Positions 51,393 through 63,198 of a stretch of DNA of 64,000 bases are shown piece by piece. Under the pieces are notes generated by a model. That model saw nothing but the letters and a program-made list of their open reading frames with translations. It was not told the origin of the DNA and did not search any database. The first letter of the stretch is position 1, and each line of letters begins with the position of its first letter. The stretch comes from Congeria kusceri. Taxonomy: Eukaryota; Mollusca; Bivalvia; Myida; Dreissenidae. Where the stretch lies: NCBI GenBank assembly GCA_027627225.1, contig CM051032.1, positions 66,433,045-66,497,044 of the forward strand, in the 5' to 3' direction. The position numbers were made by a program, and so were the translations under genes.

Positions 51393-54300
51393 CATTATTA
51401 TTGCTACAAAAATGCTCAGCTTCTTCATTATGGACATTTGGAAAGTTGATGCTTAAATTAGAGAAATGTTTAAAAAAATCTTCATTGCTGATTTTATTAT
51501 TATTACAACCATTAGTTTTATTATTTCGAAAATGTTTCCAAAAATCTTTAGGTTTAGAATGTCGTAAGCTTTCAATTTTTTTCATCTTCTTCTTATCGCA
51601 GAGGCGCTTTTTGCGCTTAACTAATTTTTTATAATCTCCCTTAGATTTTATCATGTCCTGTCTATTAATATCACTTTTATGGCAGTTATAATTATTCAAG
51701 GCTCTAATATAAGTTTGCTTTGCTTCAATGCATTCTGCGTCGAACCAATCAGATTTGTTGGAAACACTTTTACAATTATAAGCACTATTATGATCAGTCA
51801 TGATTTTACAAAAAAGTGGGTCAGCAACATCTCGTATTTCTTTGGTAAAATTACTTATACAATTGTTAACAGATTCCCTATCACCAAAATTGGTATTCAG
51901 TGTTAAGCAATTAAGTGTAGGCAATTTTGATATAATGCCACGTCTAAATTCATTCCTCAGACTTTCATCCCATTTAATACTAATTCGTGTGTAATTGTCG
52001 TCATTACTATATGACACAGTGTCACAGTTAATGAGAAACGAGATTGGTGCATGATCCGACCATTCGTTAAACGGGTTCACACAGAAATTGTCCAATTTAC
52101 CAAAGTAACATTCACTCAACACTAGGTAATCAATAACACTCGATCCTGATGAGCAAGCATAAGTAAAATTTCCAATATATATAATGTACCGACTGTGGCA
52201 ATATTTTGAAATCGTTAACCCTGGCATGTCTCGAAATGAATTATATGTTGAAGTTTAAAAATAAATAACAAAAAATAATAACACGAATTTGATCCCCGCC
52301 GTATTTTTGCAATTTACAATAAAATGACGTTTCGGACATCGTTAAAGAAAATACACGCATGGTGTAAAGGTATCTAATTATAATCTTAATAATTGCAAAT
52401 TCGCCATATCTTAAAAAGAATGCACATTCAACATTTTGACCAGAATTCCGTACATTTAGTCTACATCTTCACTTTATTATCAAAGCATTTGTGAACACCC
52501 TGATGTCCATTGTGTATGGCGGGACAATTCAACGGACTTTCTTTTTTGCAAATTTTAACTTATATGAATTTTACTAATCACCTTTTTTTCGCAGTTGAAA
52601 ACGGAAATGAGGTCTCGGTCTTACATAAAAAAATAGACGTGTATCTTTCAGCGCCGCGGAAATACAGACGACATTTCGTTTCAAACATAAATTAACTGTT
52701 ACGCGGGACATTGCAGAATTTGACGTTTGATGATGACTTTTGCTTTTCTTGCAATAAATATACAAAATAATGTATGTTATGAGATTAATCAAAATAAAGC
52801 AAATTTTATGTGGATTAATTTGGTATAATTCATAGCAAATTCTTACATCGACAAGTCGGAACATACACAGCAAGAAACTGTATTTACTATTACAATTCTG
52901 TTTTAAGAATGCACGCGCCTACATATGTTCAACTATTTGTGGCTAGATAAATCTCGTTGAGGTGTAAACAATACATGTATGTGGACAAAGATATTTTTCA
53001 AGTATCTCTGTCAGTTTGACCCTACACTGACCTGCAGGCGAGCGATAGTATCATCATTTCGCCCTTAATATAGATTATCCCTCTGGCAAGAGAACTGATA
53101 TTAATAGAATCGCCGAGTTTATTGTGTCCGAATATAAATGAAAACACACAACTATACAAAGCTTGTTAGTTACATCGTTCCAAAAACATTAAATTTATTT
53201 CTTTTTAAGATGTCAAAGGTCATGTCAAATCATTTCAAAAGCGTTGCGTACCGTATTTACCGTATGTATTGGGACACCTTAAATATTGGGACACCCCTAT
53301 TTTTGGGACAAAAGAATTATTTTTTCAGTCCCTTAATATTGGGACACTTTTGAAAATTTTATTTTTTTCTTGTCCGTAAATATTGGGACACAAACATATA
53401 ATGGTAAATTGTCTTCAATGTTGCCAGTTTAAAATAAATATCTCTCAATTTCAATATAATCAGAGTAGTATAGAGCTACTTTACATAGTCTATTGCAATA
53501 GATATGCTGCAAATAATAAGAATGTACCCCTTTAATATAATAAAAACTACAAAGACTACCGTTTTTCTAAATTTTAATGCATGTATTACGTCATGTGCAC
53601 CTACGTAAATTAGCCGATGGAAAGTTAGGATTTATTCATTCGGGACTACTGGCGGGAAATTTTCATACCATTTGATTGGATATTCGCGTAAAATGATATT
53701 CATATTAAATAATTTATTGAACTTCTTATAACAAACTATAAAATTGTCAATTAATGTCAATTAACAGCTACCATTATTAGGGTAACTACCCGGTAGTATG
53801 TGATAATTGTCGGGTCTCTCATGAAGCCAATTAGTGTGCCACATGCAGCGTTCTTATCGCTAAACAAAAACATCTAGGGCCCGTTTAATTGACCCGTGGT
53901 GCAAACTGTATACTAACACGCTATACGACCATTGTTCTTAATTGACAAGCTCCACTCAGTTAAGCACGCGGCATAACGACAATCGGTGTGTGTGTGAAAA
54001 TACATTGGGTTGAATATTACCCTATATTTTAGGACACATTTTAGGGAATTACTTTTTACGACCCTTTATATTGGGACAATAATTTTTTTAATTATTTAAA
54101 ACAGTATATACGAAAGCTCTCATTTTCTGCGAACTGTTATTCCCTTATTAAATTTGCATTAAGTATTCCAAAACTGTTACGAATTCGTCTGCTATATTGT
54201 TGGGATGTTGCCCCTACGTATTTATGACTAGTGTAGGGGAATTTAGCGTAATTTAGCCGATGGAAAGTTAGGATTTATTCATTCGGGACTACTGGTGGGA

Positions 54301-54492
54301 AATTTTCATACCATTTGATTGGATATTCAGGAAGGTGAAAAGTTGGGTTAAACAGCTTCGCCGAAAAACACTTCTGATCTCCAAATAATTATGACTAAAC
54401 TGTTGAAAAATACGTTCTTGGCGTGTTATATAGACAGTTAATAATAATAATATTAATAATATCATTATTATTATTATTGTTATTATTATTAT

Positions 54493-54557
<65 letters not shown>

Positions 54558-56051
54558 TCAGCATTATTAACCTAAAAAGATGTGCACGCTAGCGGGTGCC
54601 GGAAATATCGTAGAAACAAAATCATCATGAATCCCGCATGGTCTTGAATTAGGAAAAGGAGAAAGCGTGGGTACTTGTAACTGCATTCATTTTAGACCGA
54701 ATCGCAGATATGTACAATTGCGGTGACACGTAGAAAACAGGTGATCTCAAAAGTCCTGTTTTTTTTGTATAAGATTGTATCAGTGAAATATAGAATTTTA
54801 TTAATGGATAAAATGTGATATTTTTACTGTTGGAACAGTGAAAATATATGATTTCATATTTTTACTGCACTGAAAATGAACCAATATGGCCTTTTTTTCG
54901 ATAAATATCATGGCAGTAGTGGGTTACCTCTCATTTTATTTGTATATAAATGTACAGTATTTTCATACGTTACCAACAGAAAACACATTATACAATTTAA
55001 TAAAAATATACGAACTTGTGACGTTTAAGTGAATCTCGCAAAATTGTGTTTATTTAGTGTTCAAAAGTATAACATATACGTGTAGTCATAGAAAATTATC
55101 TTTTCGCTCGTGGCTACGCCACTCGTCAAAATATGTTCTTATAACTAATCGTGAAATCAAATTCGATCATTCACCAAAATCAACAAATATCCTCTATTTA
55201 TTTCCAAAGTAAGTAGACATATTTGTTGACATATATAGATCTAAATTGCATACAGCTAAAATGGTAAAGCAAATGGAAACACAACTTAAAGTGTCACTGG
55301 CACAAAACACGCCCGTCAAAAGAGCTTGTTTGGTGTAAAGATTCAATGACTAAATGAAGTAAAACAATTGATGCGTTTCCTGGGAAACCCGGGCTTAATG
55401 CATGTGCGTAATGTGTCGTCCCGGATTAGCCTGTGCAGTCCGCACAGGCTAATCCGGAACGACACTTTCCGCCTACAGTGGATTTATGTTTAGAAAGGAC
55501 TTCCTTGAAACAGAAAATACCATAAACGCGGAATGTGTCGTCCTGGATTAGCCTGTGCGGACTGTACAGGCTAATCCGGGACGACACTTTACGCACATGC
55601 ATTAAGCCCGGGTTTCACACGACATGCCTAAAAAATAAAATACCTGAAACTCGAGCTGCACCAGCAGGAGAAAAACCAACAATATCATATGGTCCTATCT
55701 TTAGGACAAGCGGCCGATTGCCCAATAGCATAACACTGTTAATACAAAAACAGCACAAAACACATATATGATTGTTTGGTCACCGCATTGGAACTGTGTT
55801 TGCAAAGCAAGTGTTGGACCGATTTCACCGCATGCCGAATCTTACAGCTGGCACTTCGCAACAAGAGTTATGGTTCTTGTGCAATGTACTTCGTCCGTTA
55901 TATTTTCCAACTCGTTATGTTTAGTGGTTGTGTAATAAAACGCACATCACGCTAGATCTACATTAGGAGATACAATAGCTTTTGCGTATTTAAAAAAACA
56001 ACTAACGCCGATACGGGACATAAACAGGGTGTGCAGTTTAAACAAATTATG

Positions 56052-56099
<48 letters not shown>

Positions 56100-59000
56100 C
56101 ATAATTTGTTTAAACTGTATAATTTGTTTAAACTGTAAAACATTTTCAATAAACATTAAACGGATACGCCATTATAGCTTAGTACTGACATTCACTCTTA
56201 ATATTAAGATAGCACCACATATATATATTGAAAATGTTTTACAAAAGGATCGAATTGATTAAATACAACGCCGAGGTAGCAGAATTGGCTAAGAGAATCC
56301 AGTTATCAATCATTAAAGACATATTTAACCAATGCCTATACCTTTAAATGCCTTGATGAATAAAACTCTTCAAAATCATTATTCTAAAATGACACGGTGC
56401 AGAATTTTTTTTAAATAAATCATCGTTTTCGCTTTTCAGCGCTGATTGTGGGCTACGTTGCTTCGAAAACGCTTTTTCAGAATGTCCCCAAACGGCCTTT
56501 GGTATCAGCTATCACCGTTCAACAAAGATGGCATATTACAGAGCAATTTGCGACCATCCAGAAGGTTCGTATTTAAAATAGAATAAACGGGAGAACGAAA
56601 TTTAAATTGTTACCGGTATATACTATGTATCATTATAATTTACGCCAATGGCAATGTACATGCATTTTATTTGAAGAAATACAGGTACCATGTCTAGTCA
56701 TACATTTTATTTGAAGAAGTACAGGTACCATGTCTAGTCGCTGCAAACAGTGATAGTAGTGTCATAATTATTACTGATATTACGTATGCAGACTGAGTCT
56801 GAATGGTTTACAGGTGTTCGTTTACTGATTCCAACGTCATTTATCAACTTGGAGTCACTAATAATAGAAGTGTTTGAAGTATGTTTTGGTTGGTAAATAG
56901 TCCAATACTTTTAATTTTAATAAGTGAGAAAAGTTTAGCAGTCGTGGGACTTGTAGTATAACTGAACGCACTTTATCTACAGAATATGCTGACTCAGTCA
57001 AGCACTGTGATCGTTTAGTAAGGAGTGGAACGTGTTACCTGGCACAAACATCAGGGAACTACAGCACTCGTCCGACTAATCTCGATGGTATTGTGCAATT
57101 TAAGGAGGAATATTGCAAGTAATTGGAATTTCTCTAAGAAAAACAAGTTCATTATGAAATTTTTAATTCTTAGAAGTAAACACTATTGGCTTGTTTACAC
57201 GTTCAGTCCACGTAAGATTCGTAGCGTTATGATTATTCTTTGATTTTATCCAATCTGAAGCATATGTACGATTTATATATAGGACAAATTAACCTGACTC
57301 TATTACTGACGATTTTCTTTAATATATTACTTGCAGTACTGGAGTCCAATCAAATCGATATAAGAGTAATTAGACCTAAAAAAACAACATCACATACGCA
57401 TACCTCCATACTAAAACTGTTCATTGGCAAACTTGTGCTCTTCCTTCCCCTTCACGTACGCGACGATTTAAAGGCTCCAAAAAGTAAATAAACAGTTCCA
57501 AAAATAGTAAATAAAATATGGTTTTGTAAATCAATTCCCTTTACAAAATTTACGTTGCCTTAGGTATTAAATTATTAAAGGAATTGTTGTTTCATTTTGT
57601 TCACCTGTTTACAGTCGTAATCGTCTTTATCAGATTTTCCGCTAACCCACACACAACATAACGTGGAAAGAAAACCATTAAAGGGATGTCATCGAAAAGG
57701 GCGTCAAGATGGGGGGGGGGGGTCAATTTCATTAAAAAAATCTGAAAATCACATATAAATAATCACCCATAATAATGGTTAAAACAGTGTAAAAAAGAGT
57801 TCACGCATTCTGAGATAAAAAATCAATTTATAATATGGGTCTTGTTTGTTCGGCCCTTTTTTATGTTTACATTTTGATGTCATAATTGTTTGCATTTTCT
57901 ATAACCATAGTTTACACTCTACATCTCACCAAGCATGATAACGCAGTTGGTTAAATAAAGCGATGTCTACTGTCGTTTCTTCGTAAATTATCACTTCTAA
58001 GTCGTGAGTTCGATTCCTTTTTGGGGTTTTTTACTTTTTCAGACTTGTTTGCTAATTTGTGTTTATAAATATCTCATTGTGTTTCATATTATGTTTATTT
58101 ATTTCATTCACATGTCTTTATAAGAGCATTTCAATCATTTATAATGTAATAGGAATCCAATTTTTCGACGACATAGGCCCTTTAAGATAGTAGTTTAGTT
58201 ACCCAGATTAGCGAGAATACGTTGCACTAACTTAGACGAGTAAGTTTTGATCGGTATGTACGAAATGCTAACAATACAATTATATTAAAAATAAACGTGA
58301 AACACGTACACAAACACGTACACAAACACGTACACAAACAGCACGAGTATACAAATAGGAACGAGCTCAAGCGCGTAACTATGCTAATGTCAGGTTAATT
58401 TGTTCATGTCAAGTCAATTTGTCTATGTCAGGTCAATTTGGCCATGTCAGGTAAATTTGTCCATGTCAGGTAAATTTGTCCATGTCAGGTTAATTTGTCC
58501 AAGCTGTGATGTACCCCATTCACAGAGGTCTATGAGACGAGTTGAGTTACAGTCAACAGCGAACGCGGCTTTCTTTGCCTGGTGTTAATAAGCATAAAGA
58601 ATCATTGGCAAATTTTAAATTCATTAACGGATCTTGACTATTTGTGTAACATTGAAAAAACAATGTTGTGTGCATACAAATTGTCAAACAAACTTGTTGA
58701 ATTACCATGGATTTCTATGTTATTATATTATATTGCACTTTGAATTACTTCATCACTTATATAACTGATAGTGGCATATTTACATATTTATTTTACTCTG
58801 CTTTTAATGCATTACCCCCAGAATGGCCAATACCTTCGTGACGTGTTTGGAAAAGAATCCAATCCTGCCTTCTGGAAATTGTACGCCTGCCCTGGCCAAC
58901 TTTGCCAACGCCATACAAATCGTGGATTTCAGCCTGTCTGATTGCGGTAACCCTCAAACACATCCGTATTTCACCAAGTATGGTGGTGCCATCAACTGTG

Positions 59001-59128
59001 CTACTGATAGTACAACGCCTGCTACTGGCGCTGCATTGAGTGCAAAAGTCGGCCGTTGTGGTTCACTTTCCTGGTTTATTATCCAGGTTCTTAGCTGTCT
59101 TACTGTCACTTGTGTGATGTTAGCGTAG
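46587..59128 (+). CDS. Secreted cysteine-rich, probably GPI-anchored protein
   Basis: Six exons join perfectly: 46587-46605, 47093-47139, 47311-47432, 56440-56564, 56983-57118 and 58822-59128 (TAG). The total is 756 nt, or 251 residues. The N terminus MLREKCGAVLSLFVLIPFAL is a signal peptide. The ectodomain has regularly spaced cysteines (TCTETE, NVCFTT, NACKRADCGLRCFENAFSEC, AICDHPE, KHCDRL, GTCYL, EEYCKMANTFVTCLEKN, SGNCTP, SDCGNP, INCATD) and NCT and NYS glycosylation sites. The C terminus, after a Ser/Thr/Ala-rich linker (TDSTTPATGAALSA), ends in a hydrophobic stretch SLSWFIIQVLSCLTVTCVML with no basic tail, as in GPI-anchor signals. A poly(A) signal AATAAA is at 59342. Intron 3 is 9 kb and holds an antisense LINE. 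I do not recognise the family; Cys spacing loosely recalls secreted invertebrate domains of the DUF19 kind. Confidence 0.8.
47433..49034. other. Large intron, left part
   Basis: AT-rich intronic DNA before the antisense LINE. Open frames at 47989-48225 and 48185-48403 have no domain or splice support. Confidence 0.4.
49035..52240 (-). mobile_element. LINE retrotransposon, 5' truncated, antisense in intron
   Basis: On minus, a 956-codon open frame is followed by about 320 bp of 3' UTR ending in aataaaatattctgttctgt. The 5' end is lost within the endonuclease domain, and sequence above 52240 is unrelated AT-rich DNA. It lies antisense to the cysteine-rich gene within its third intron. Confidence 0.85.
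49357..52227 (-). CDS. LINE ORF2-like endonuclease-RT polyprotein
   Basis: 956 residues, uninterrupted. The N terminus keeps the end of an APE-type endonuclease (SSGSSVIDYL, then EWSDHAPISFL at about 30-65); the earlier part is missing. There is a linker with a poly-Asn run encoded by (AAT/AAC)n at 51345-51400. The reverse transcriptase contains NNYRGITLNSCFSKIF, QFGFKKGSSTVDAIF, AFVDFKKAFDSI, GLKQGEVMSPILFSLFLEDL and the catalytic FADD at residues 558-561. The C-terminal cysteine domain contains RYCTFCNKNDIEDEYHFICI (C-x2-C...H-x3-C). The RT copies RNA into the nicked target in this retrotransposon group. The frame is intact, suggesting a recent insertion. The clade is not assigned. Confidence 0.85.
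52241..53250. other. Large intron, middle part
   Basis: AT-rich intronic DNA without recognised exons. A minus open frame at 52574-52873 shows no domain. Confidence 0.4.
53250..54090. repeat. 'tattgggaca' repeat cluster and 85-bp direct duplicate
   Basis: The phrase tattgggaca recurs about six times in 53265-53395 and again near 54067, with related 'aggacac' nearby. A block containing agccgatggaaagttaggat, then cgggactactgg.gggaaat and ccatttgattggatattc occurs at about 53610-53692 and again at 54250-54333, nearly identical and about 640 bp apart in the same orientation. It may flank an insertion or come from a segmental duplication. Confidence 0.7.
54440..54562. repeat. (AAT)n-(AGT)n microsatellite
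   Basis: Runs of aataat, ttattatta and then more than 20 copies of agt. The poly-Leu open frame on minus is a repeat artefact. Confidence 0.95.
54563..55370. other. Large intron, right part
   Basis: AT-rich DNA with 'cagtgaaata..' and 'tttttactg' inverted words around 54780-54880, and 'ctcgtggctacgccactcgt' at 55109. It probably derives from a foldback repeat; no exon is seen. Confidence 0.4.
55371..55628. mobile_element. Palindromic MITE-like element, copy 5
   Basis: A full-length copy. Each half contains an almost perfect palindrome: gattagcctgtgcagtcc / gcacaggctaatcc, and gattagcctgtgcggact / gtacaggctaatcc. The inverted ends are cctgggaaacccgggcttaa and ttaagcccgggtttcaca. It is the clearest representative of the family for building a consensus. 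Confidence 0.9.
56036..56116. repeat. Long near-perfect AT palindrome
   Basis: gtttaaacaaattatgta, then (TA)n with interior tacata...tatgta, and tacataatttgtttaaac on the other side. Each arm is about 40 bp with no loop. A second partial aatttgtttaaactgta follows directly. It is able to extrude as a cruciform. Confidence 0.9.
57119..57677. other. Intron 5 of the cysteine-rich gene, left part
   Basis: No additional exon is needed, because exons 5 and 6 join in phase. One exon-like block (after ttgcag at 57346) lacks support and would break the frame. Confidence 0.45.
57678..58185 (+). mobile_element. TIR element with tRNA-like core, copy 2
   Basis: The ends ttaaagggatgtcatcgaaa and, on minus, ttaaagggcctatgtcgtcg are inverted. 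The G-run (57710-57722) corresponds to the C-run of copy 1. The tRNA-like module at 57929-58020 has an A-box region (ataacgcagttggttaaat) and a B box (gagttcgattcc). It is 508 bp long, in the opposite orientation to copy 1, and lies in the last intron of the cysteine-rich gene. Confidence 0.75.
58395..58500. repeat. 17-bp short tandem repeat (tcaggt.aatttgtccatg)
   Basis: Six or seven copies of a 17-bp unit, gtcaggtaaatttgtccat and variants, in the last intron of the cysteine-rich gene. Some copies may affect splicing or nothing at all. Confidence 0.8.
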
Positions 59129-59341
59129 AACATGTTTACTTACTTCTTTATTTACCTATTTAGCAAATATCTGAGAATAATTATCCAAATTGTTTCCTCA
59201 ATGCATTGGTGTTGGCTTTGACATGGCTTATATTTTAAGATATATGTCGGAAGAACTATTTAAATGTATATAATTATTACACATGTGTACAATATTTGAA
59301 TGTCAATGTCTTTGAAACTTCTGTGTCATAGATCTTCTAAT

Positions 59342-59347
59342 AATAAA
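59342..59347 (+). terminator. Candidate poly(A) signal of the cysteine-rich gene
   Basis: AATAAA lies 214 bp downstream of the TAG stop in otherwise non-coding AT-rich sequence. It is the first canonical hexamer I see after the stop. No transcript end is known. Confidence 0.45.
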
Positions 59348-59349
59348 GC

Positions 59350-60380
59350 TAAGCGTTTTACTAACAAGTGTAAACAAATATAGAAACAGCATTATTTTGT
59401 CAAGTATGATGGCTTGTCTGCTTGTCATGATTTCTCTTATTAACGACTGATTAATATTTAAATAAACGAATAATTCCATAGTTAACATTAGATCATAAGG
59501 CGTAAAAAGGATATGTTCGTTTCAGGCTACATGCCCCCCAAAATTAGGATAGGTAGGTCGGGATTTTGTATTTTTTCATTTGGCAAATGGTCAACTTGAA
59601 TATTATAACTGAATAAATACTCAAAACATATCAGTAGTATCCTTAAACATTGTTTATCAGTCGATGATCAAAACAAAACACTTATTTATCCAAAAATACA
59701 TTCAGTTATTGAAAAAAGTAAATGAAACAAAAACACTTATCTGAAAAACCCAATAAAATGTTCTAGGGTCGGGACATTTTTCAGGTAGGTCGGGTAACCT
59801 GATACAAACCTGATACAAACTATATTTTTTCGCCTAAACAACATATGTTTAATTGTATATACTAACTGAAAGAAACATTTCATTAACAATTTAATTGCAG
59901 TTTAAAAAATCACGGTTATCATTTAACACAGGTTAGTTATGACTATAATGGCCTAATATCTGACATAATAATAAAGAAGCGGGAGTCCTTTAGTGAACAA
60001 ATCGCAAGGTTAAGTGGAAAGTATGTGATACGACACTTGTAGTAATGTAAAGTATTGATGAAACGATAAAACATACGAATTGATGACAACATAGTTCATT
60101 CAATAATTACTTATTTAACATGTAAAATTTATATTCTTCTAAATTTTTGCGCCTTTTATAAGGTCATTTTCGATATTTAACGAAGCGTATTTTACATCTA
60201 AAGCATACGGACAGATTGACAATGTTAAGGAACTATATATATATATATATATTAATGTCTATTACATAAATATTAAAATGATAATAAACGTTAATATATG
60301 TTGCATACGTGGACATGTTTAAATGCTTATGTACAATATATAAAAATGCATTAGGGTAATAGCTTAACAACAGTGAAATT
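59350..60380. other. No gene seen
   Basis: AT-rich DNA. A repeat with the phrase 'taggtcgggat / gggtcgggaca / taggtcgggtaac' lies at 59550-59800, and a (TA)n run at 60233-60252. Confidence 0.4.
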
Positions 60381-60382
60381 CC

Positions 60383-60649
60383 ATGTCAGTTGTTAGATGT
60401 AATACAACACCGTGTAACTGCTATTCTGATTTCTTTATTTGTGCAGTGGGCTTCGGGCAAGGCGATGTTATTTCAACCAATGTCCTGTCTTTATTCGTTG
60501 AAAATATTAAACTCCATTTACAAAATGGTGTTGAGTCAGGACTGCTTCTTCATGATATTATTATAATAAGTCTGGTGTTTGCAAATGATATGACCGTTTT
60601 TGCTAAAACATCATTAGTTTTGCAAACGTACTGTGCTAAGTCGGGGTAA
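60383..60649 (+). pseudogene. LINE RT fragment
   Basis: The peptide aligns by eye with the central RT of the LINE at 49357-52227: C.CYSDFFICAVGFGQGDVI corresponds to CSSYSEFFEVAVGLKQGEVM, and SLVFANDMTVFAKT corresponds to LMLFADDMVILAKT. The catalytic FADD has become FAND and flanking parts are missing, so it is dead. Confidence 0.75.
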
Positions 60650-61649
60650 AAACTGTCATGATCATATACTTTATACAAGTCGCTAATAACCTTTCTGTTA
60701 TGTTATTCTGAAGACCTGTCGTGCACAATAGTTTGATGTTTGTTTGTTTGTTTTTTAAAGTATGGTTATATTTCTTTGTACGTGTGTTATTTACCAAGTG
60801 ATGTCATACATTGGCATACGGTGTGTATTAGGAAATTACTTAAATTACTAATCGAAAACAGCTATTTCTTTTTGCAAAACTATGTACCGTCTTTTGGACA
60901 AGACACATTCTCACTCCCAGTGAGATCTTTTGGGTGGGTAAACCGTGATACGAATCATAGAAGTAAGAATGTGAAAAACACATTAGAATGCGGAACATTA
61001 TTTTATCACATCATCACGCCGGCATCGACAATGCTCGAGTTTCAGGTTTTCTAGTATTCTCTCTATATTCCGCTCAATCATGGGAATGCTCAACGTCATG
61101 TTTGTTTCTTGTATGCGGAGCTTTATACGACCGGAAAATATACATGACAATGCAAAATAGAATATTGGGTGACTGTTTCATTTTAGGAAACAAAGTCTCA
61201 CTGCGTACAGGAATTTTAAAGATTTTGTTTTGCTATACATGCCGGAAGAAAAAGTGAACGAAGTTTAACAAACTACTCAATTGTCAATGTAATTAACATT
61301 GCTACTGTCAGCTGTGATTTATATCCCCTAAAACCGTACATGTAAATTCTTGTTATTTAACAGAAATAAAATAGTTCAAATAACAATCAGTTTTATATTC
61401 AGAGCAATATCAACTTCGGTATGTCGTATGTTTAGCCGCGTTAACTACAACCTGCACTTCACGCTTCAAATAAACTCAATTGCTAAATCCTGAATACTAG
61501 TGTTCATAAACATTGTATAGTCTATAAATCACTTTGTATGAAACAGTGTTTAACAAAAGCAAAATCTTGATTAAAGTTAAGCAAACAGTTATAACAAAAC
61601 AATAAATTGTATTTACGCTCGTATTTATTATTTATGTGCTTGATTATTT
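60650..61649. other. No gene seen
   Basis: Unassigned DNA between LINE debris and the 700-bp repeat. Open frames at 60740-61054 and 60988-61257 have no domains or splice context that I can support. Confidence 0.4.
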
Positions 61650-62265
61650 AAGAAATAATTGACGGCTAACTGTTGGTTATTGCGGTAATAACCAACGGTT
61701 TGGAGTTCCGACAAACCGTTGGCTATTACCGCAATAACCAACTGTTACCAGTTAATTATTTCGATTCTAACACGATCTAATATAAAATTCGTACTTTTAA
61801 AGATTATGAATGAGAACTTTGCTTATCCATACTCCGCCCATTTTATGAGAAGTGCATTCACATGTGCGTTTCAGTGACGTCAATAAATCATAATTCAAAA
61901 TAACGTCAGCTGTATTGATAAACATTGAGCGAATGACGTCATACTTATCGATATAATACAGTGAAAATATGATGCTAAAAAGCGCAAATTACATACATAT
62001 TAACAAAACGTAAACGTTTTTGTGAACTTGGGAATAACATATGTAGTACAGGTGTGGTTTTATTGTGCTACATAATGCAGAAATGATTTGTTTGTCACAA
62101 TTTACTATCGCGCGTTTAAGCACGTGCATTTAACGGAACAATTTCTTCGAATTTCCGGAACTATTTTCAAAACATTAGGCTCCGCCCATAATTTGTTGCA
62201 GAATAACCCACAGTTATTTTCCTTCTTTATCTATGGACCACTAGCCGAGTGCCGTGGTAGAATAT
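61650..62265 (+). mobile_element. 700-bp dispersed repeat, copy 2
   Basis: It begins aagaaataattgacggctaa with inverted arms (ctgttggttattgcggtaat / attaccgcaataaccaacag) around a short loop. It continues through the same tgacgtca and gggcggag landmarks as 33620-34320 in reverse, and ends ccactagccgagtgccgtgg. The loop is much shorter than in copy 1, so the foldback head varies. Confidence 0.8.
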
Positions 62266-62339
62266 TTAAGAAACAACTGTGCCATCTTTTTGTGGGGCTT
62301 TGGTGGTTTTAGAATGGACACTCTGAAATAAAAAAAGTT

Positions 62340-62545
62340 GTATCTTTGCTGTTTTTTAATGACAACAGTAGTAGTCTTGGTAGAAGCAGCAGTAGCAGCC
62401 GTAGTAGCATCAGCAGCAGAAGATGTAGTAGTAGTAGTAGTAGTATAATTATTATTTATAGTAGGAGTTGTAGTTGTTGCTGTTGTTATAGAAGTAGGAA
62501 GAGGAGCAGGAGCAGCAGCAGTTGTTGTTGTTGTTGTCGGCTGAA
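62340..62545. repeat. Degenerate (AGT/AGC)n trinucleotide tract
   Basis: Mixed gta, gca and gtt runs. The apparent Ser- and Cys-rich open frame is a repeat artefact. Confidence 0.9.
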
Positions 62546-62604
62546 TTATATACTTTAACTGAATATATAATAGCAGTAGATGTACTTAATATGTATATAT
62601 AATA

Positions 62605-62700
62605 TTCTACCACGGCACGCGGCTAGTGGTCCATAGATTAAGAAGGAAAATAACTGGGTTATTCTGCAAAAAAATTATGGGCGGAGCTTAATGTTTTTAA
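62605..62700 (-). mobile_element. 700-bp dispersed repeat, terminal fragment
   Basis: ttctaccacggcacgcggct then agtggtccatagattaagaa and ttatgggcggagcttaatgt match the outer end of the family in the opposite orientation to the copy 340 bp to the left. Confidence 0.8.
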
Positions 62701-63198
62701 TATCAAACCAAAAAGAAACTGATAAACTTTGGGGAGAGGAGCAGAAAAGAAAAGACATAAAACGTTTTTAACACTAAACGAGGATGAGCACAACAAATCC
62801 GTTCATGTGCAGAAATATGTTAATAAAAATAAAACTGCAGAAATCGTTTCTAATGAATATCTAACCGATCAAAATACAAAACAAATACGCATTGAAATCG
62901 GTAAATAATAACGTGTTGTTAACTTTTTATCGTATAGTTATCTGTATATGATAGCTGGTGATGCCTGTGGTGTAAATCAGCATGTACATTAGTGTATATT
63001 CTATTCGTACCAAGTGTTTTCAAACATAGACAATATAAAATGCCTTCCATAAATAAAAAACAGTTTTTAGTCGAATAAATATCGTTAACGTTCAGTAGAA
63101 CTAATGCCAATTTAAGATGTATTAAAATTATATTATATTGACTGCGGCTTTTCGCTAAGAAGATTGGATCTTTCTGGTAGTGATTGCTTGATCACCAC

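Noticed and set aside
57347..57376. Extra exon after ttgcag at 57346
   Set aside because: Including it would break the phase match between exons 5 and 6.
62346..62558. Ser/Cys-rich small secreted protein
   Set aside because: It is a trinucleotide-repeat translation with no signal peptide.
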